The notes below the pieces were generated by a model that saw only the letters and a program-made list of their open reading frames with translations, was not told the DNA's origin and ran no database searches. A stretch of 64,000 nucleotides of DNA from Bicyclus anynana (taxonomy: Eukaryota > Arthropoda > Insecta > Lepidoptera > Nymphalidae): the NCBI RefSeq assembly GCF_947172395.1, contig NC_069090.1, positions 16,636,962 through 16,700,961 on the forward strand, read 5' to 3'. Position 1 is the first letter of the stretch; each line of letters opens with the position of its first letter. The position numbers were made by a program, and so were the translations under genes. Shown in pieces: positions 23,231-35,517 of this stretch.

Positions 23231-25483
23231 TAATAGATAAAGGTAACTCCCTAGTGGATCTAGTTAGCCTATATGTCATAAGATGCGGTTAGATATAATC
23301 ATAAGATGCGGTTTCGCATTCTGGTTTGAGCTATGGTGGTAGCTATTACACCTTTATTTAATAGTCAGTGATCGTCACAGAGTCAGAGACTATCATCCTA
23401 AGCAGCGTGGTGGGCCTTAGCTCCAAATCTCCTCTCATATAAAGAGCAGATATTATTATATGCCAATTTGGAACATTCAAATTGGCTGGTATTGATAATG
23501 CAATCGATCAATAACACAGTGTGTTCCCCGGATTGCGTACAAACTATTGTTCACGACGGATTTAGTAAAAAAGATTTTTACCTATCGTACTACCGTAATT
23601 CTTTTAAGTATAGCTGACATCAAGTCTGCTAAAATAAGAAATATATGTTAGCCGAAACTTTACGGTCTTTAAGTTATACCTAATTTTTCTTCAAAATACA
23701 AAAATCTCTACCTTCAGTACAATTTTAGACAGTGTATGTTCCAAGTGCTGAAAATTATGTAAGAGTTGAATTTATACTTGATAGTCATTTTTGAATAGTT
23801 GTTTTAACTAATAAAAATTATTATTTTTTTCCAAAAAACGGGCCTAATTACATTTATTATGTAAAGTATATCGTACTATTACGGGACATCCTGTATATGG
23901 ATTACCACCAAGCAAACAGATCGTCGATCCGTTGCTGTTCATAATGCCAAGACGAGATGGTATTTATATAAAATGTTAGCTATTTGCCAAACAGTGGCGG
24001 ATAAGGCAAGGAGCCACGTAATACAGTGACGCGGAAGACGTCAGCACTTGGCAGCCCGCCAGCCGAGTGCCAGTGACAGAATTCAATAAAAATCCCCCAC
24101 TACCCACCAACATAACAAAGGAACATGTGTTACGCAATACCATGTTATTGTGATGAAAATTCTCATAACATAACATTGGAGGATTGTATTGACAGCAAAG
24201 ATTACCACATAATACGTACTAGCGGACGCCCGAGATTTCGTCCGCGTGGAATTCAGTTTTTCACGAATCCCGTGAGAACCATGTATTTTTCCGGGATGAA
24301 AAGTATCCTATGTGTTAACCCAGAGTAAAATTTATTTCCACTCCAAATTTCAGCCAAATCGCTTCAGTAGCGAGTAAACGAGGAATAAACATACTTAGAT
24401 ACATACACACACACAAACTTTTAAAATATTAATGTGATAGTGTGATGTTACATGCTCACAAAATCACCGCGAAAAGTTATCCGAGTTTAGCAACTCCACT
24501 GTGGGCACACATGCAAAATTTCGTGTATACTTACATTATATATCTATTTATGTAAATATAGTTTAATACTTCTAGAACACACAGCTCGACAATGTGGACA
24601 ATATTTAGGTATTATTTGTTTACATCCGTAGTTTACTATGCGACTAAATTAAATTAAGCTCTAGTGACATATCTATTAGGTATAAAATCATTAATTCAAC
24701 ACAGAAAATAGTCAACCAGTCGTATTTTCATCGAACAGATTAAAGTAAACATTTTCAGACTCATACACTTGTCCTGTCACTTGGTTATACTTGGACTTGA
24801 AGATCCACTGGATTACAAAATCACACTAATAATAATTATTATTTAAAGGCGATACTTTGTGTGAAATTATATTTGCTAATCCTTCACGCTGCAATTACTA
24901 GTAGGTACCTAAAGATTTAGCGCAATTGCTGTTTCGTCCTATATTTGTATGGATTTTTTGGAAACTCATTAAAAGGATTTTGAATTTTTTATTTGAACCG
25001 ATTGAGGGTAAAATTTGAAGCGAAAATAAATTATACCCTGGGTAATTTTAACAACGATAAAATCCATGGTTATCTCCATGGTGACACGAAATATTCTCTG
25101 TACCGGTTGGATGAATGAATGAAAGAATTTATTCTTTCGTCATCAATTCATGTATGTATGTGACGTGTATCAAGGTTTTTAATAAATTCTCAAGACAAAG
25201 ATCTTAGTATAGAGGAAAAATCTTATTATTACTCGTAAATTGAGGACTTCCTAAATGAACTATATACCCGTAGGTACGTATGTCCGTGTCTTTATTGCCC
25301 AATTTGCAGCTCCCCAACTGTTTAGGTAACCTTGACGGGACTCCGACGTCGGAAGAGATCGCAATTGTGTATCTAATATTTACGGAATAGACTTACCTAA
25401 AAGCATCTCCATCTTTAGGTTATAGGTACTTATTACTTTATCATAATTTTTAATGACCCAGCCAATGGGGATGATGATTAGGT
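23231..25483. other. Intergenic region with one repeat tail
   Basis: No gene recognised. A copy of the common lepidopteran tail occupies about 24210-24440 (actagcggacgcccgagatt, ttttccgggatgaaaagta, tcagccaaatcgcttcagta). Confidence 0.45.
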
Positions 25484-25965
25484 TGGAATATATTGATTTT
25501 TATAATAAATTCGAATACATAAGGTCAATGTTAACTAATTTATACATGAAAAGCAAAGATTGACTGGATATTTGCAAAATAAATAAGATATCAAAATATC
25601 AAAATCTAATAAAAATCTTTTATCGTAATTAGATAACAATTCATACAGTTTTAGCTTCCTTACATTAAATGTGACATTTTTTGATAAATGAACTATTAAC
25701 ATAAACGCACAAATAACAAGGATATTAGTAATTTTGTTTGAACGCCCATACAAATCTAACCAGCGAGCCAACGACGTCACTAACTCGTGCCATTTTGTAT
25801 GGAGCGTTTTTCAGGGATCCGCGGCAGCGCCGCAAATCCGACCCTTTAAATCCCTGTAGCTCCGAAAGTAATGATCGCAGATACCCTGTTACTTTGACAA
25901 ATTTGCTTTACTATTAGCATACTTTTAATTTATAAACAATTTAAAAAAACTGTCATCATCCCTAT
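25484..25965. repeat. Dispersed repeat of about 450 bp, copy 2
   Basis: Second copy of the element at 2510-2965, same orientation, with many substitutions and one insertion. The best-conserved part is about 25790-25870 (catttt gtatgg to ctccgaaag). It is followed directly by a LINE-tail-type sequence at 25980-26180. Confidence 0.8.
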
Positions 25966-25984
25966 TTTTAATGGTCCACTTCAT

Positions 25985-26180
25985 CCGCGTGAACTTCATC
26001 CGCGTTAGTTTTTCACAAATCCCGCGGGAACCATGGATTTTTCCGGGATGAAAAGTATGCCTATGTGTTAATCCAGAGTAAAATCTATTTCCATTCCAAA
26101 TTTCAGCCAAATCGGTTCTGCAGTAGCGGCTTTAAAGAGTAAGAAACATCCATACAAACTTTCGCGTTTATAATATTAGT
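25985..26180 (+). mobile_element. Common lepidopteran repeat tail
   Basis: Contains tcccgcgggaaccatggatt, ttccgggatgaaaagtatgc, tcagccaaatcggttctgca and ends ttataatattagtaggat. Same family as 8480-8640 and 24210-24440. Confidence 0.65.
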
Positions 26181-26619
26181 AGGATAGTAGAATTTACACT
26201 CTTAAATGTTAGTTTTGTAGTCTAACCTAAAGTCTAACTAAAATCTAACCCAAAAGGTCAGTATTGAGAACTAAACATGTTCTACGAGCTTTTTCTAAGC
26301 ATTCATCAAGTTCCCTAAGTATCTATTGGGTTGGTAAAATTGATAAACTTTCCATCGTCCAGTAAACATGTAGAGGGAGCTCGCAGTTTTAATTATACAT
26401 TCACAATCCACCAGCTGGCGCGCTCTCGATCGATTGCTATTCGCAACGTCCAAGACACAGCCAGTTTGGAGTGCTTACTATATACCTGATATATTTACGG
26501 CACTGTTCTGCAAACTAATACTGCTGCGGTTCACAATCTTTTGACAGTTTGAGATATATTATAATCAAACGGTATTTACAATTTTACGGTGACATATGCA
26601 ATTGTTATCCTCTTAACTG

Positions 26620-26935
26620 TGATAGCCCAGTGCATATGATCGCTGCCTCCGATTCCGGAAGGCGTGGGTTCGAATCCGGTTCGGGGCATGCCCCTCCAAC
26701 TTTTCAGTTGTGTGCATTTTAAGAAATTAAATATCACGTGTCTCAAAAAAACGGTGAAGGAAAACATCGTGAGGAAACCGGCATACCAGAGAATTTTCTT
26801 AACTCTCTGGGTGAGTGACATCTGCCTCGGGCCAGCGTGGTGGACATTTAGCCTAACCCCTCTCAGTCTGAGAGGAGACTCGAGCTCAGCAGTGAGCCGA
26901 TTAATAGAATGATGATGATTATGATGACCTGATCC
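26620..26935 (+). mobile_element. tRNA-derived SINE, family A, nearly full length
   Basis: Head gtgatagcccagtgcatatg with B-box-like gtgggttcgaatccggttcg, body catgcccctccaacttttca and atcacgtgtctcaaaaaaac, tail gaggagactcgagctcagca then gatgatgattatgatg. This is the clearest reference copy of the family here. Confidence 0.85.
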
Positions 26936-26999
26936 TCTTAACGTGTGGGTTGAGAATGATGATGATTATGATGACCTGATCCTCTTAACGTGTGGGTCA
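26908..26999. repeat. Direct duplication of about 45 bp at a SINE tail
   Basis: The unit gatgatgattatgatgacct + gatcctcttaacgtgtgggt occurs twice in tandem at the 3' end of the SINE at 26620. Confidence 0.85.
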
Positions 27000-28059
27000 T
27001 CTGTTTGGTCTGTCTGTAGTCGTTACTAAAAAAAGGTGCAATGTTTTCGTGTCCGCGGCTCGCACTCTTTGCAGTACACTAATACGAATACACGTTAGCA
27101 GTCCATAGTTTTGCGAAAAAACTTTTGGCACTGTCAATCTGTCTCTGAAAGAATGGCGGCTAATGTCTATTAAACTGTCTCGTGGGTCCAGTGGTTACCC
27201 TATGTGGCTTCAGATCATCAGGTCTTTGGATCACTCTTGAAGTTGAAAAATTTGTATAGTTACGCCTCTTTTCATCGGAGAGCACGCCATAGGTCCTGAT
27301 ATTATCATTAACCTGATAGTGATCGTTACTAACCTTAAATCCGCCATTCTATATTAGAGTAGGATGGCGGATACAAACCCCAAAGCTCCTCTAATAAAAA
27401 TAGATGAAGACATGATCATTTAAAAAGCTTAATTATTATTGTCTGTTAAGACATTTAGTCTATACATTCGTAAGAAATAATGTCTTCATTGAAATTGTAA
27501 AAATAGATAATAATTGAAGGTAAACAAACATCAAAGAACAAACGGAAACTTGTATAATTGTTTTTTGACTGCGAAAAGAATTTTGTGCGGCCGCCAACCG
27601 TGAAAGCTAGAAAGCTCGATTCTTGGATATTTCTAGAGTTTTCCAAGCGAAAAACTACGGTCAAAGGCTTTTTTTTGTAACTTTATCTGACCAACATCGA
27701 TAAGAAGCTTTAAAATTATTTGAAAGACTTTTTAAGCTTCGTTCTTTCGACGTATAACTATTAATCAATTTTAAAACGCCAACTAAAATGAAGTACATAA
27801 TAAACAAATTCCTAGAGAACGTGCTTTTGAATAATTTTCGTTAAGCCATCACAAATCACGTCGTGATTTATCGACCTTCATAATTTTAGTAGGCAAAGGG
27901 AACGTCCTTGGTATTTCGCTTTTAGGGTTTCAAAGACAAAGGAGAGTTCTTTACAGTGTCATATTATATTTCCATTTTCAAAGGTTTCATGTCGTTTTGG
28001 AGAATCTCGGCGTTTTTTTCGGTATATTATATTATACCAGCCAATGATATTAAATACTG

Positions 28060-28360
28060 TTAGATGTGTTACTAGCGCATGAAAAATGAGGCGCTCAAAA
28101 GAGAAAAATACAGAACTCAATGTTAGTTGTGGTCAATAGCGAACATTATTTAATCAAATAATACCTAAATATCGTCTATAATGTCTAGTTGTGTGTTCAG
28201 GTAGTGTAAAAACTATACATACAAAAATATATAATATATAAAAAATGGAATTAAAGACATAATTGTGCCTGTGTGCGCTTAGTGTTGTAGTCTATTATTC
28301 GGATCATTTTGCGGTGATTTTGTAGGGACGTAACCCATCTATCATCTATAGTATAAAATT
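28060..28360. mobile_element. Dispersed element 'actagcgcgtcaaaactgagg', copy 2
   Basis: Matches 21960-22275: tactagcgcatgaaaaatga, tacctaaatatcgtc, ttgtgtgttcagg, agtgtaaaaact and ttcggatcattttgcggtga. Confidence 0.6.
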
Positions 28361-29162
28361 ATCATTGATACCAGAGGTGTTTTATTGATATTCCAATTTT
28401 CATTCCAATATCCATATACATATATATATATGGTAGGTACCAGTGACAATGCATTCTTAACCAAGTGAGAAAGAGTTTTTTAAACTCCTATCGTGATCTG
28501 TGTTAAGCAAGCTAGTCACACTTAGTACATCTATAGCTCTATATTTCGTATATATCCTGTTGACTCGCACGAAATGTTTTCCTTCGACGTTTTTAATTAA
28601 AGCAGCCAGAAGAGACCTTCAGGCGTCATAAACAACCATTCTTATCCAACAAGCATGACTATAATTCAGCGCAAACCTATTTAATAATAAATACAGCTCA
28701 ATTTGATAAAGGTCAAGCTCAAGTTAAAATGCCTGCGAAATATAAAAAAGGTGCCAGTGCCTTTACCATGAAGGAGAATTTAGTTAAATTGAAGAGAAAG
28801 TTGAAATAAATTGCAATTTGATGACCTTCAAACTGAGGCGGCAAGGGACCAATGCGGATAGTTAAAAGTGGCTAAAGTTGCAAACGTGACGTCATACGCT
28901 GTCAAGGGATGGCCCTCAGCCGTACGTGCGTCAGTGGCTTACATAAAGGACGAAGTGTGGATTAGAGGTCACTGTTTGAGTCCACGGTTGAATTTCTTGT
29001 TTTGTACAGAATTATTTGTTATTCGGAACGGCTTTCCTCCGCTGTGTCACTCGCATAAAATTGTCGCGTAGATATATAATGGGCTAGTTATACCTAGTTA
29101 TACAATACAAATAATACTTTTTAACTAGAACCAGTAAATCTCATCCCGATATTTTTTTATTC

Positions 29163-29482
29163 TTTACAAGTTAGCCCTTGACTACAATCTTATTTGATGG
29201 TAAGTGACGATGCAATCTACTCGTAAGATGCAATCTACTCGTAAGATGCAAGCGGGCTAACTTGTTAGGAGGTGGAAGAAAATCGAGACCCCTTCCAGTT
29301 TATACACAATATCGCACCGGAACGCTGAATCGCTTGGCGATACGTCTTTGACGTTAGGGTGGTAACTAGCCACGACTGAAGCTTCCCACACGCCAGACCT
29401 GGACCAATTAAGGAAACCTCAGTCGGCCTAGCCGGGGATCGAACCCAGGATCGCGCATACCACTGCGCCACGGCGGCCGAAG
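29163..29482 (-). mobile_element. tRNA-derived SINE, family B
   Basis: Reverse-strand copy of the SINE at 40375-40708. It runs from the tail ttctttacaagttagccctt through gcgataccgtctt-like body to the head ggggatcgaacccaggatcg and ccactgcgccacggcggcc. The stretch gatgcaatctactcgtaa is duplicated inside it. Confidence 0.85.
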
Positions 29483-29859
29483 TTAACGAATTTAGTCAAA
29501 AACTTTTGTAAAACGTTGTGCAATGCTTTGTAAAACGTTCCCCTATGATGTTGATGGTGCCTTGCCTTGTTATTAGCGATGGCAGAACATTAAAAAAAAG
29601 ACGATGTAAGGCCATCTGTTTGTCTCATCAGCTAGAAGTGTAAACGTGACGTAGACTATTGTCTATTTCAGAAGTTTCAGTTTTCTACTAGTTAGTACTA
29701 AAGACTTGACACCTCTGAAGTCCCCGCTTATTTGCTTTTTCATTAATAAGCAGCATTAAAGTATTTTACATAGAAAATAGTCAATTTCAACAGTTCACCG
29801 TTTTTCAGTTCTCTGTGTACTGACGATTGAGTTCACTAAATATTAATTCAACTAGCTGA

Positions 29860-30045
29860 CGCCGCGCGGTTTTACCCGCGTGGCCTGTTCCCGTAAGAAT
29901 ACGGAGATAACATATAGCCTATAGCCTTCCACGATAAATCGGCTATCTAACACTGAAAGAATTTTTCAAATCGGAACAAGTAGTCCCTGAGATTAGCGCG
30001 TTCAAACAAATAAACTCTTCAGCTTTATATTATTAGTATAGATTA
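29860..30045 (-). mobile_element. LINE tail fragment (reverse)
   Basis: Starts ctagctgacgccgcgcggtt and ends ttcagctttatattattagt, the reverse of the tail at 41010-41205. Confidence 0.65.
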
Positions 30046-30464
30046 ATCTGATTCTACCCTTTTTTAGTAATCGCTACAAACGCTACCAAGTTTGAACGGT
30101 TGCCAAAGTCGACGTTGATATTGCATTGACAGTACCAGCTGAAAGCGACGTTATAAGAACGGTACTCTGAACACGTTTTGGCTACCGTCTCCTTATGTTA
30201 CAGTGTCCACGTTGGTATGACCTGTGGCGTTTGGATTAAGTGCAATGTTGCAACTTTGTAGGGTGGCAGTTGTAGGCGGTTTATAGACATTCATGTACCG
30301 TTATAGATTGAAGCGTGTCTTTCTTTCACGTGTGATCAACGGTGTAACTTACAGCGCTTTGTCTATACTCGTATCCTTTGTAATGTTTTTTCTCAAATCT
30401 TTAATTTTACGCATGAGGGTAAAATTTTTAAAGATTTAACGTCACGCCGGTATGCAATCGAAGT

Positions 30465-30690
30465 GTCAAAAAAGAGAGAGAGAGCAATCGAGACCGATTG
30501 AGAGAAAGACAGGGCGAACGTAGCATGAAGCAACTAGACGTGGAGTGAGAGTAGGGAGCAAGCAAGTGAGAAAGATTGGGAGAAAAAGTGAGACAGAGCG
30601 AACGTCGTATCACGCACAGTGCTATGGAGTGAGAGGTGGGAGAGAGCTATAGTGAGAAACATTGAACGAGAGAGAGAAATCGCGCAATGT
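30465..30690. repeat. GA-rich low-complexity stretch
   Basis: Purine-rich sequence with repeated gagagag, agagcgaacgtcg / agggcgaacgtag and gagtgagag words. It seems built from degraded tandem duplications. No coding potential. Confidence 0.7.
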
Positions 30691-31317
30691 AAATATTAAA
30701 GAAATAAATTGAAAAAATTAAATTTATAATTTACATTAATTTTCAAAACTTTTTATATTTTAATGACAATTAAATTTCTAACCTATCTTCCTTTTTCCCT
30801 TTCTCTTAGTCTCGGAAATCTAAAGTTTTAGATTTGTATAAATACAAACAAGATTTATAAATTAGTTCGCCAAAGAAGTTTCACTTCTGACATGTGTACT
30901 TTGTACGCACGCATTTTTTTTGTTATTGAATGACAAGTTAATCATTGACTGCGACCTCACCTAACGTTAAGTGACAATGCCCAAGACGCCTAAGATGGAA
31001 TCCGATAAGAGAGGCAGTTAAAAAGCAAATCATTGACGTTTGTTAAAATGATGGGTTTTGGGTGTCCTGCATCTAACTTTTTTACCACAACTTTTACTGT
31101 CACGATGTCCCGTCCTGCTTTTACTATGTCGTGATCAGTACGATTAAAGTTCTCAACCTTGACCTTTAAGACGTTTGTGCGACATTTTATCCTGAACTAT
31201 AGAGTACCTAATGTTTAATGAGTAGAAACACAGCTATCTTCTGAGTGAGAGAGAGGGTTCAGCTTTATAAGGTTTGCTTGGCGGTGAAATTTTAGGCATA
31301 GAGCTTAATATCTAGGT

Positions 31318-31501
31318 CTTGCCTATGTTTTAGGTTCAGGCATACATAGATTGACATCTTGTTCTTGCCTATGTTTTAGGTTCAGGCATACATAGATTGA
31401 CATCTTGTTCTTGCCTATGTTTTAGGTTCAGGCATACATAGATTGACATCTTGTTCTTGCCTATGTTTTAGGTTCAGGCATACATAGATTGACATCTTGT
31501 T
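31318..31501. repeat. Perfect tandem repeat, 4 x 46 bp
   Basis: Units start at 31318, 31364, 31410 and 31456 and are identical over all 46 positions. Each begins cttgcctatgttttaggttc and ends gattgacatcttgtt, with a small inverted pair ctatg/catag inside. Confidence 0.95.
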
Positions 31502-31854
31502 CGTTCGAGGCGTTAATTCAGGTATCAGTTTTTTAAATCTCTGAAGGGTTTATTATAGGGCTCTGTGGTAATCAATACCCGAGGAAAATTTTAAAACTAC
31601 AGATAATAATTGGCATGCGTTCACTAGGCTAAACAATTTACTGTACTGTGTGTGACTATCATTTCAATGTAGTCACACAAGATTTAGTCATGTCATCGGC
31701 AAATATTTAAGCGCATCGTGTCGGATACAATTTTAGCGCGGCATGCGCACTGACTGCGTGTACGGAAGCGATGATACATTTAATTTATTACATACAATGT
31801 TATGCAGTGATTGGCGTTGTTATAAATAAACATAACAATCTATACACATCATAT

Positions 31855-32080
31855 GTCTGTATCCGTCCACTGCTGGACATGGTCCTGGTCCTTTCCAAGA
31901 GCCCACCACAAGTCACTTCCCACTACCTTCTTAATGTTATCGGATCACCTATCTGGAGGCGTCTTACACTGGGTAGGCGTACGTCCTGTAGTTGCAGGGT
32001 GACGCTGGATGCTGATGGCTCGACACCTTGGTGTATGAAAGTCTAAACAAGAGGATATGGACGTCCATCGGCTGATCATG
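31855..32080 (+). mobile_element. LINE 3' tail fragment
   Basis: Contains gtccactgctggacatggtc, tggaggcgtcttacactggg, gacgctggatgctgatggct and atatggacgtccatcggctg. This is the same family of LINE ends as 12340-12450 and 14271-14400. Confidence 0.55.
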
Positions 32081-33116
32081 ACTTATAATACTGGTGATAA
32101 AGTTATTCGCCGCGTCTGTCTGTCTGTTCAGCGTTAATCTCAAAAACGACTAAACGGATTTTCAGGCGGTTCTCAACACTAGATAGAATGTGAAAACATA
32201 TGAGTTAGGTTTAGTTAAATAATATATCAAGGTTTATGAATCGGATGGAATATTATGTCGATAGTTGTTGGAAGTGGCGGAAAAACTCAAGCAGCTTGGG
32301 AGTTTTGATTGGAAACGCTGCCTAATTAATCCCTTCGAGTTATAGGACAAAACCATGAACGAAGTCACAAGCGTTTGCTAGTTTACGTAATCATCAATAC
32401 ATCAATACGTATAAATAAAATTAAAGTATCTGTCTGTGATTTTAAAATAATTGTATTTTTCAAGTGTTTTATCTATTTAAACGATACTAAAACACAATTA
32501 AGCTTTCTTAAATTTTTGTCTGTGTCTGTCTATCTGTCTGTTTGTCCGAGCTAATCTCTGAAACGGCTGAACCGATTTTTAATGGAATTTCTCTGGAAAA
32601 TAGAGAAAGTTATGGACCAACGTATAGACTACTTTTATCCTTAAAAGAATACATGGTGCTTGGGGGACTTGTAAATAACAGAATTTCACTAAAGAAAATT
32701 TCGTATATACTCGTAGGTACCTCATATGTCTAACGTCACCCAGTGATTGGCGTTGAAGTAATTAAAACGTAGTAACTATAATAATAATAATTAATTCGTA
32801 TTACAGTGTTAATTAATTTATATCAATTCAATATAATCTGTACACGTCCGGCAATGTTAACCATGTCTATCAAACATTTAGCATTTTAATTAGGTGGTTA
32901 GATCATTTGATTTGATTTTTGTGTTCATTTACCGCCATGTACAGGGGAGTGCGCTTCATAGATGCATAAACGCAATGCATACCCTGAGGATTCATTACGT
33001 ACCTGTATTGGTGGCGGAATTTCACATTTTGTACAATTTGTACGTATAGTGCATACCCTAGTTAAAAATCTATTGCACGCTACTGACCATGTCTATAATA
33101 TGATCTTTGATTAAAC

Positions 33117-33325
33117 CTGGGCCTGTTGCCATGTGATCGATTCTCTTTCTATTTCTAAGGCTAAGGCTTCGAAAACTAACAAAATATATGTGAATGACAT
33201 TCACTATCGACAGATCACGTGATCAAGTTGTCGATCGGATCTGTAATTGCTATACATTTAGTTACTTGTCGAAGCGTTAGCATTTGTAGAAAGAGAATTC
33301 ACTTGCCACATAGCTAGAGGCCTTA
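33117..33325. mobile_element. MITE family 'attctctttct', copy 2
   Basis: Same order of blocks as 20221-20425. The ends gggcctgttgccatgtgatc and cacatagctagaggccttag are imperfect inverted repeats. Confidence 0.7.
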
Positions 33326-33479
33326 GAAATGGATGGAGGTCTTTAATATGACGTTTATTTCTTCAACGTTTTGATGTTTGGCCCTTGAAACCTTCAAAAT
33401 CCATGGCAGTTGACCACGATTGACATATTATTTTCCATAACCTCATGTTGCGTAAAACAAAGAGCAAGAAAATTGGTAA

Positions 33480-33545
33480 CACGCAGGGAAGGGCGCGCAG
33501 GGCGCGTCCGGAAACGGAGCCAGGTGTGTGGCGCCGGGGGGACTA
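33480..33545. promoter_or_regulatory. GC-rich patch about 1.9 kb upstream of the ABCA start
   Basis: The stretch gcgcgcagggcgcgtccgga and gtgtggcgccggggggacta stands out in AT-rich DNA and contains gagccag followed by gtgtgt, a possible weak donor. It could hold an untranslated first exon or promoter of the ABCA gene. There is no direct evidence such as a TATA box at a fixed distance. Confidence 0.2.
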
Positions 33546-33804
33546 GTTACATGAGGGGACTTCGGCTAATATAGGTTACTACCCTACGGTGTATTTACCA
33601 CATACGCTATAATATACACCATACGTCTGTGGACGATTGACCGCTGGGGGAGTTAATAATATATTAAGTATAACTTCAGCGGGTAAGTCTGACTTATCCG
33701 GTTATTTTTTATGCTACCCCTGCCGGACAATTCTGAAAAAAACTGCATTTTTGGTATTCCGCAAACCCCATTGATTCTAAAATCAGAAAGATTAAACACA
33801 CTGT

Positions 33805-33978
33805 GCCTAGTGGGAGTTTTCAATATTTTCATACTGTTACTATCGCGTTGACGTAAACGCGAATGTTTATGGAATTGAAACAGTTGTGCAGTAGTGCCAC
33901 TAGATGGCGCTGTTTTAATTCCTTAGAAATTCGCGTTTACGTTAACGCGATAGTAACAGTATGAAACTTCCACTAGGC
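33805..33978. mobile_element. Palindromic MITE with gcctagtgg ends
   Basis: About 75-bp imperfect arms: gcctagtgggagttttcaat at the left and its counterpart gaaacttccactaggc at the right. Inside are matching actgttactatcgcgtt and aacgcgatagtaacagt. Total 174 bp, no open frame. The sequence almost folds on itself end to end. Confidence 0.8.
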
Positions 33979-34437
33979 CTTTAACAATAAGTAAATAGTG
34001 TATTATACGAAATCACGTGATTTAAAAAAGGTTAGTAATAGTACTTGATAAATTTCGTGTAGGTAAAGCCACTAAAGTTACTCAATGTTAGTGAATAGGC
34101 CAGCAGTATTAGACAAAAAAAAAACACTTATAAAACATTTCTAGTTCACTCCTAGTGTTAAAGCCTAGCTCAATCTGTTTTCGACTGTTAGCGAAATTAT
34201 GCAGAGTAATTAATTTTAAATAGTAACTAATTATAATTAATGAACCAAGCAGATCGCACACTTGATGGTAAGTGAAAAATCACCTATAAACAGAAGAAAC
34301 ATTTACCAACAGGTCCTACGAAGTGAACCTATGTCCATCAATAATTACAAGTCACTCTCATTCGTTCTCATTCCCATTGGAGGAGATAAATTATAGCTTG
34401 TGTTATTCGCTGATAACATATCTTACCATTTGTAAAA

Positions 34438-34504
34438 GAGTTTTTAAATCGGTCCAATTTTAGAGACATAGGTAACTCTAATATTGGACCGATTTAAAAA
34501 ACTC
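34438..34504. repeat. Hairpin with 21/22-nt arms
   Basis: gagtttttaaatcggtccaat and attggaccgatttaaaaaac + tc pair with one bulged base across 24 nt. Confidence 0.7.
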
Positions 34505-34547
34505 GTAACAAACAAATAAAAAATCAAATCCTTCCTCTTTATACTAG

Positions 34548-34745
34548 GTACCAGCGGCGAAGAGTCCATACAGGCCGATTCCCGCCGGGTTACCTTTTAA
34601 AAATCCATACATATACTTATATCATTATTGTAATGAATATTTAGGTATGGATGTATCAGAAACCGGAGATTGTGTCAAGCAGTATGAATTTCCTTTTCAT
34701 TGGGACGGCTTACCGTTGTCAAAATTCCACCCTTCGCCACTGCTA
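34548..34745. mobile_element. Interspersed element with cccgccgggttacc motif, copy 2
   Basis: Matches 11715-11905: accagcggcgaagagtcc, gattcccgccgggttacctt, gtatcagaaaccggag, tgaatttccttttcattggg and cccttcgccactgc. Confidence 0.7.
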
Positions 34746-34837
34746 GGTACCTAGATATCTCAGACCAATTATTGTATAGGACCTGCCTCGCTAGACGTTA
34801 CTTTTCTGTCAAAGTATATGATCAACGATCTATTTTA

Positions 34838-34990
34838 TTTATTTTTTTTTATTTATTTATACTTTATTGCACAAAATAAAACAAAAACAATAACAAAGGA
34901 AAACATAGAAAACAAGTATGTGCAAAGGCGGTCTTATTGCTTATAGCAATATCTACCAGACAACCTTTGGATAAAGGAATTAATGTAATT
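34838..34990 (-). mobile_element. LINE 3' end, reverse orientation
   Basis: From ttatactttattgcacaaaa through gcaaaggcggtcttattgct to agcaatatctaccagacaac, the reverse complement of a LINE 3' end common in moth genomes. Only the tail is present. Confidence 0.5.
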
Positions 34991-35418
34991 AAATGCGGGA
35001 TAGTGCAACAAAAAAAATATATATATAATAATTAAAATAGTATATTTATATATAATACATGTATAAATATAAAATATACATAATATATAATAAAATATCT
35101 AATGCGATTATAGAAACTGTATCTATAGTATCGATGTTAAATAGTTGTAATCGTGTTCGTCGGTTAAAGAGCTCCGTAAAAATACCTTTTTGTGTAATTG
35201 AATTGTGTAAAAAACGGGCAAAAACTTCTAGTTTAGTATAAGATATATACCAAATCTAAGCTCGTTTTCTTCAGAAAATAACAGACAATTTTGTTCGTGA
35301 CTATGAGTGCGATACAGGTCCTTCTATAATTGGTCTGAGCTAGATATGTATTGTTTGCCACAGAAAATGCGAAAAGGAACCAGACTGCCTGGCGATAGGT
35401 AGCAGACTGCGGGGCCCG

Positions 35419-35517
35419 ATGGGCACGCGCCCCCCGGCGGCCTTCTGGCCGCAGCTGTGGGCCACCGTGGTGAGGAACCTGCTGCTGAAGAAGCGCGACA
35501 CCAGGAAGACCCTCGCA
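35419..35517 (+). CDS. ABCA exon 1 (start)
   Basis: Codes MGTRPPAAFWPQLWATVVRN then LLLKKRDTRKTLA, the cytosolic N-terminus typical of ABCA proteins. Donor gtaagt, phase 0. ATG at 35419 (context gcccgATGG) is the only in-frame Met. The frame is open upstream to 35344, with an acceptor-like ttgccacag just before, so a 5' UTR exon upstream is likely. Confidence 0.8.

Noticed and set aside
31318..31501. CRISPR-like array
   Set aside because: The repeats are directly tandem without spacers, in a eukaryotic context.
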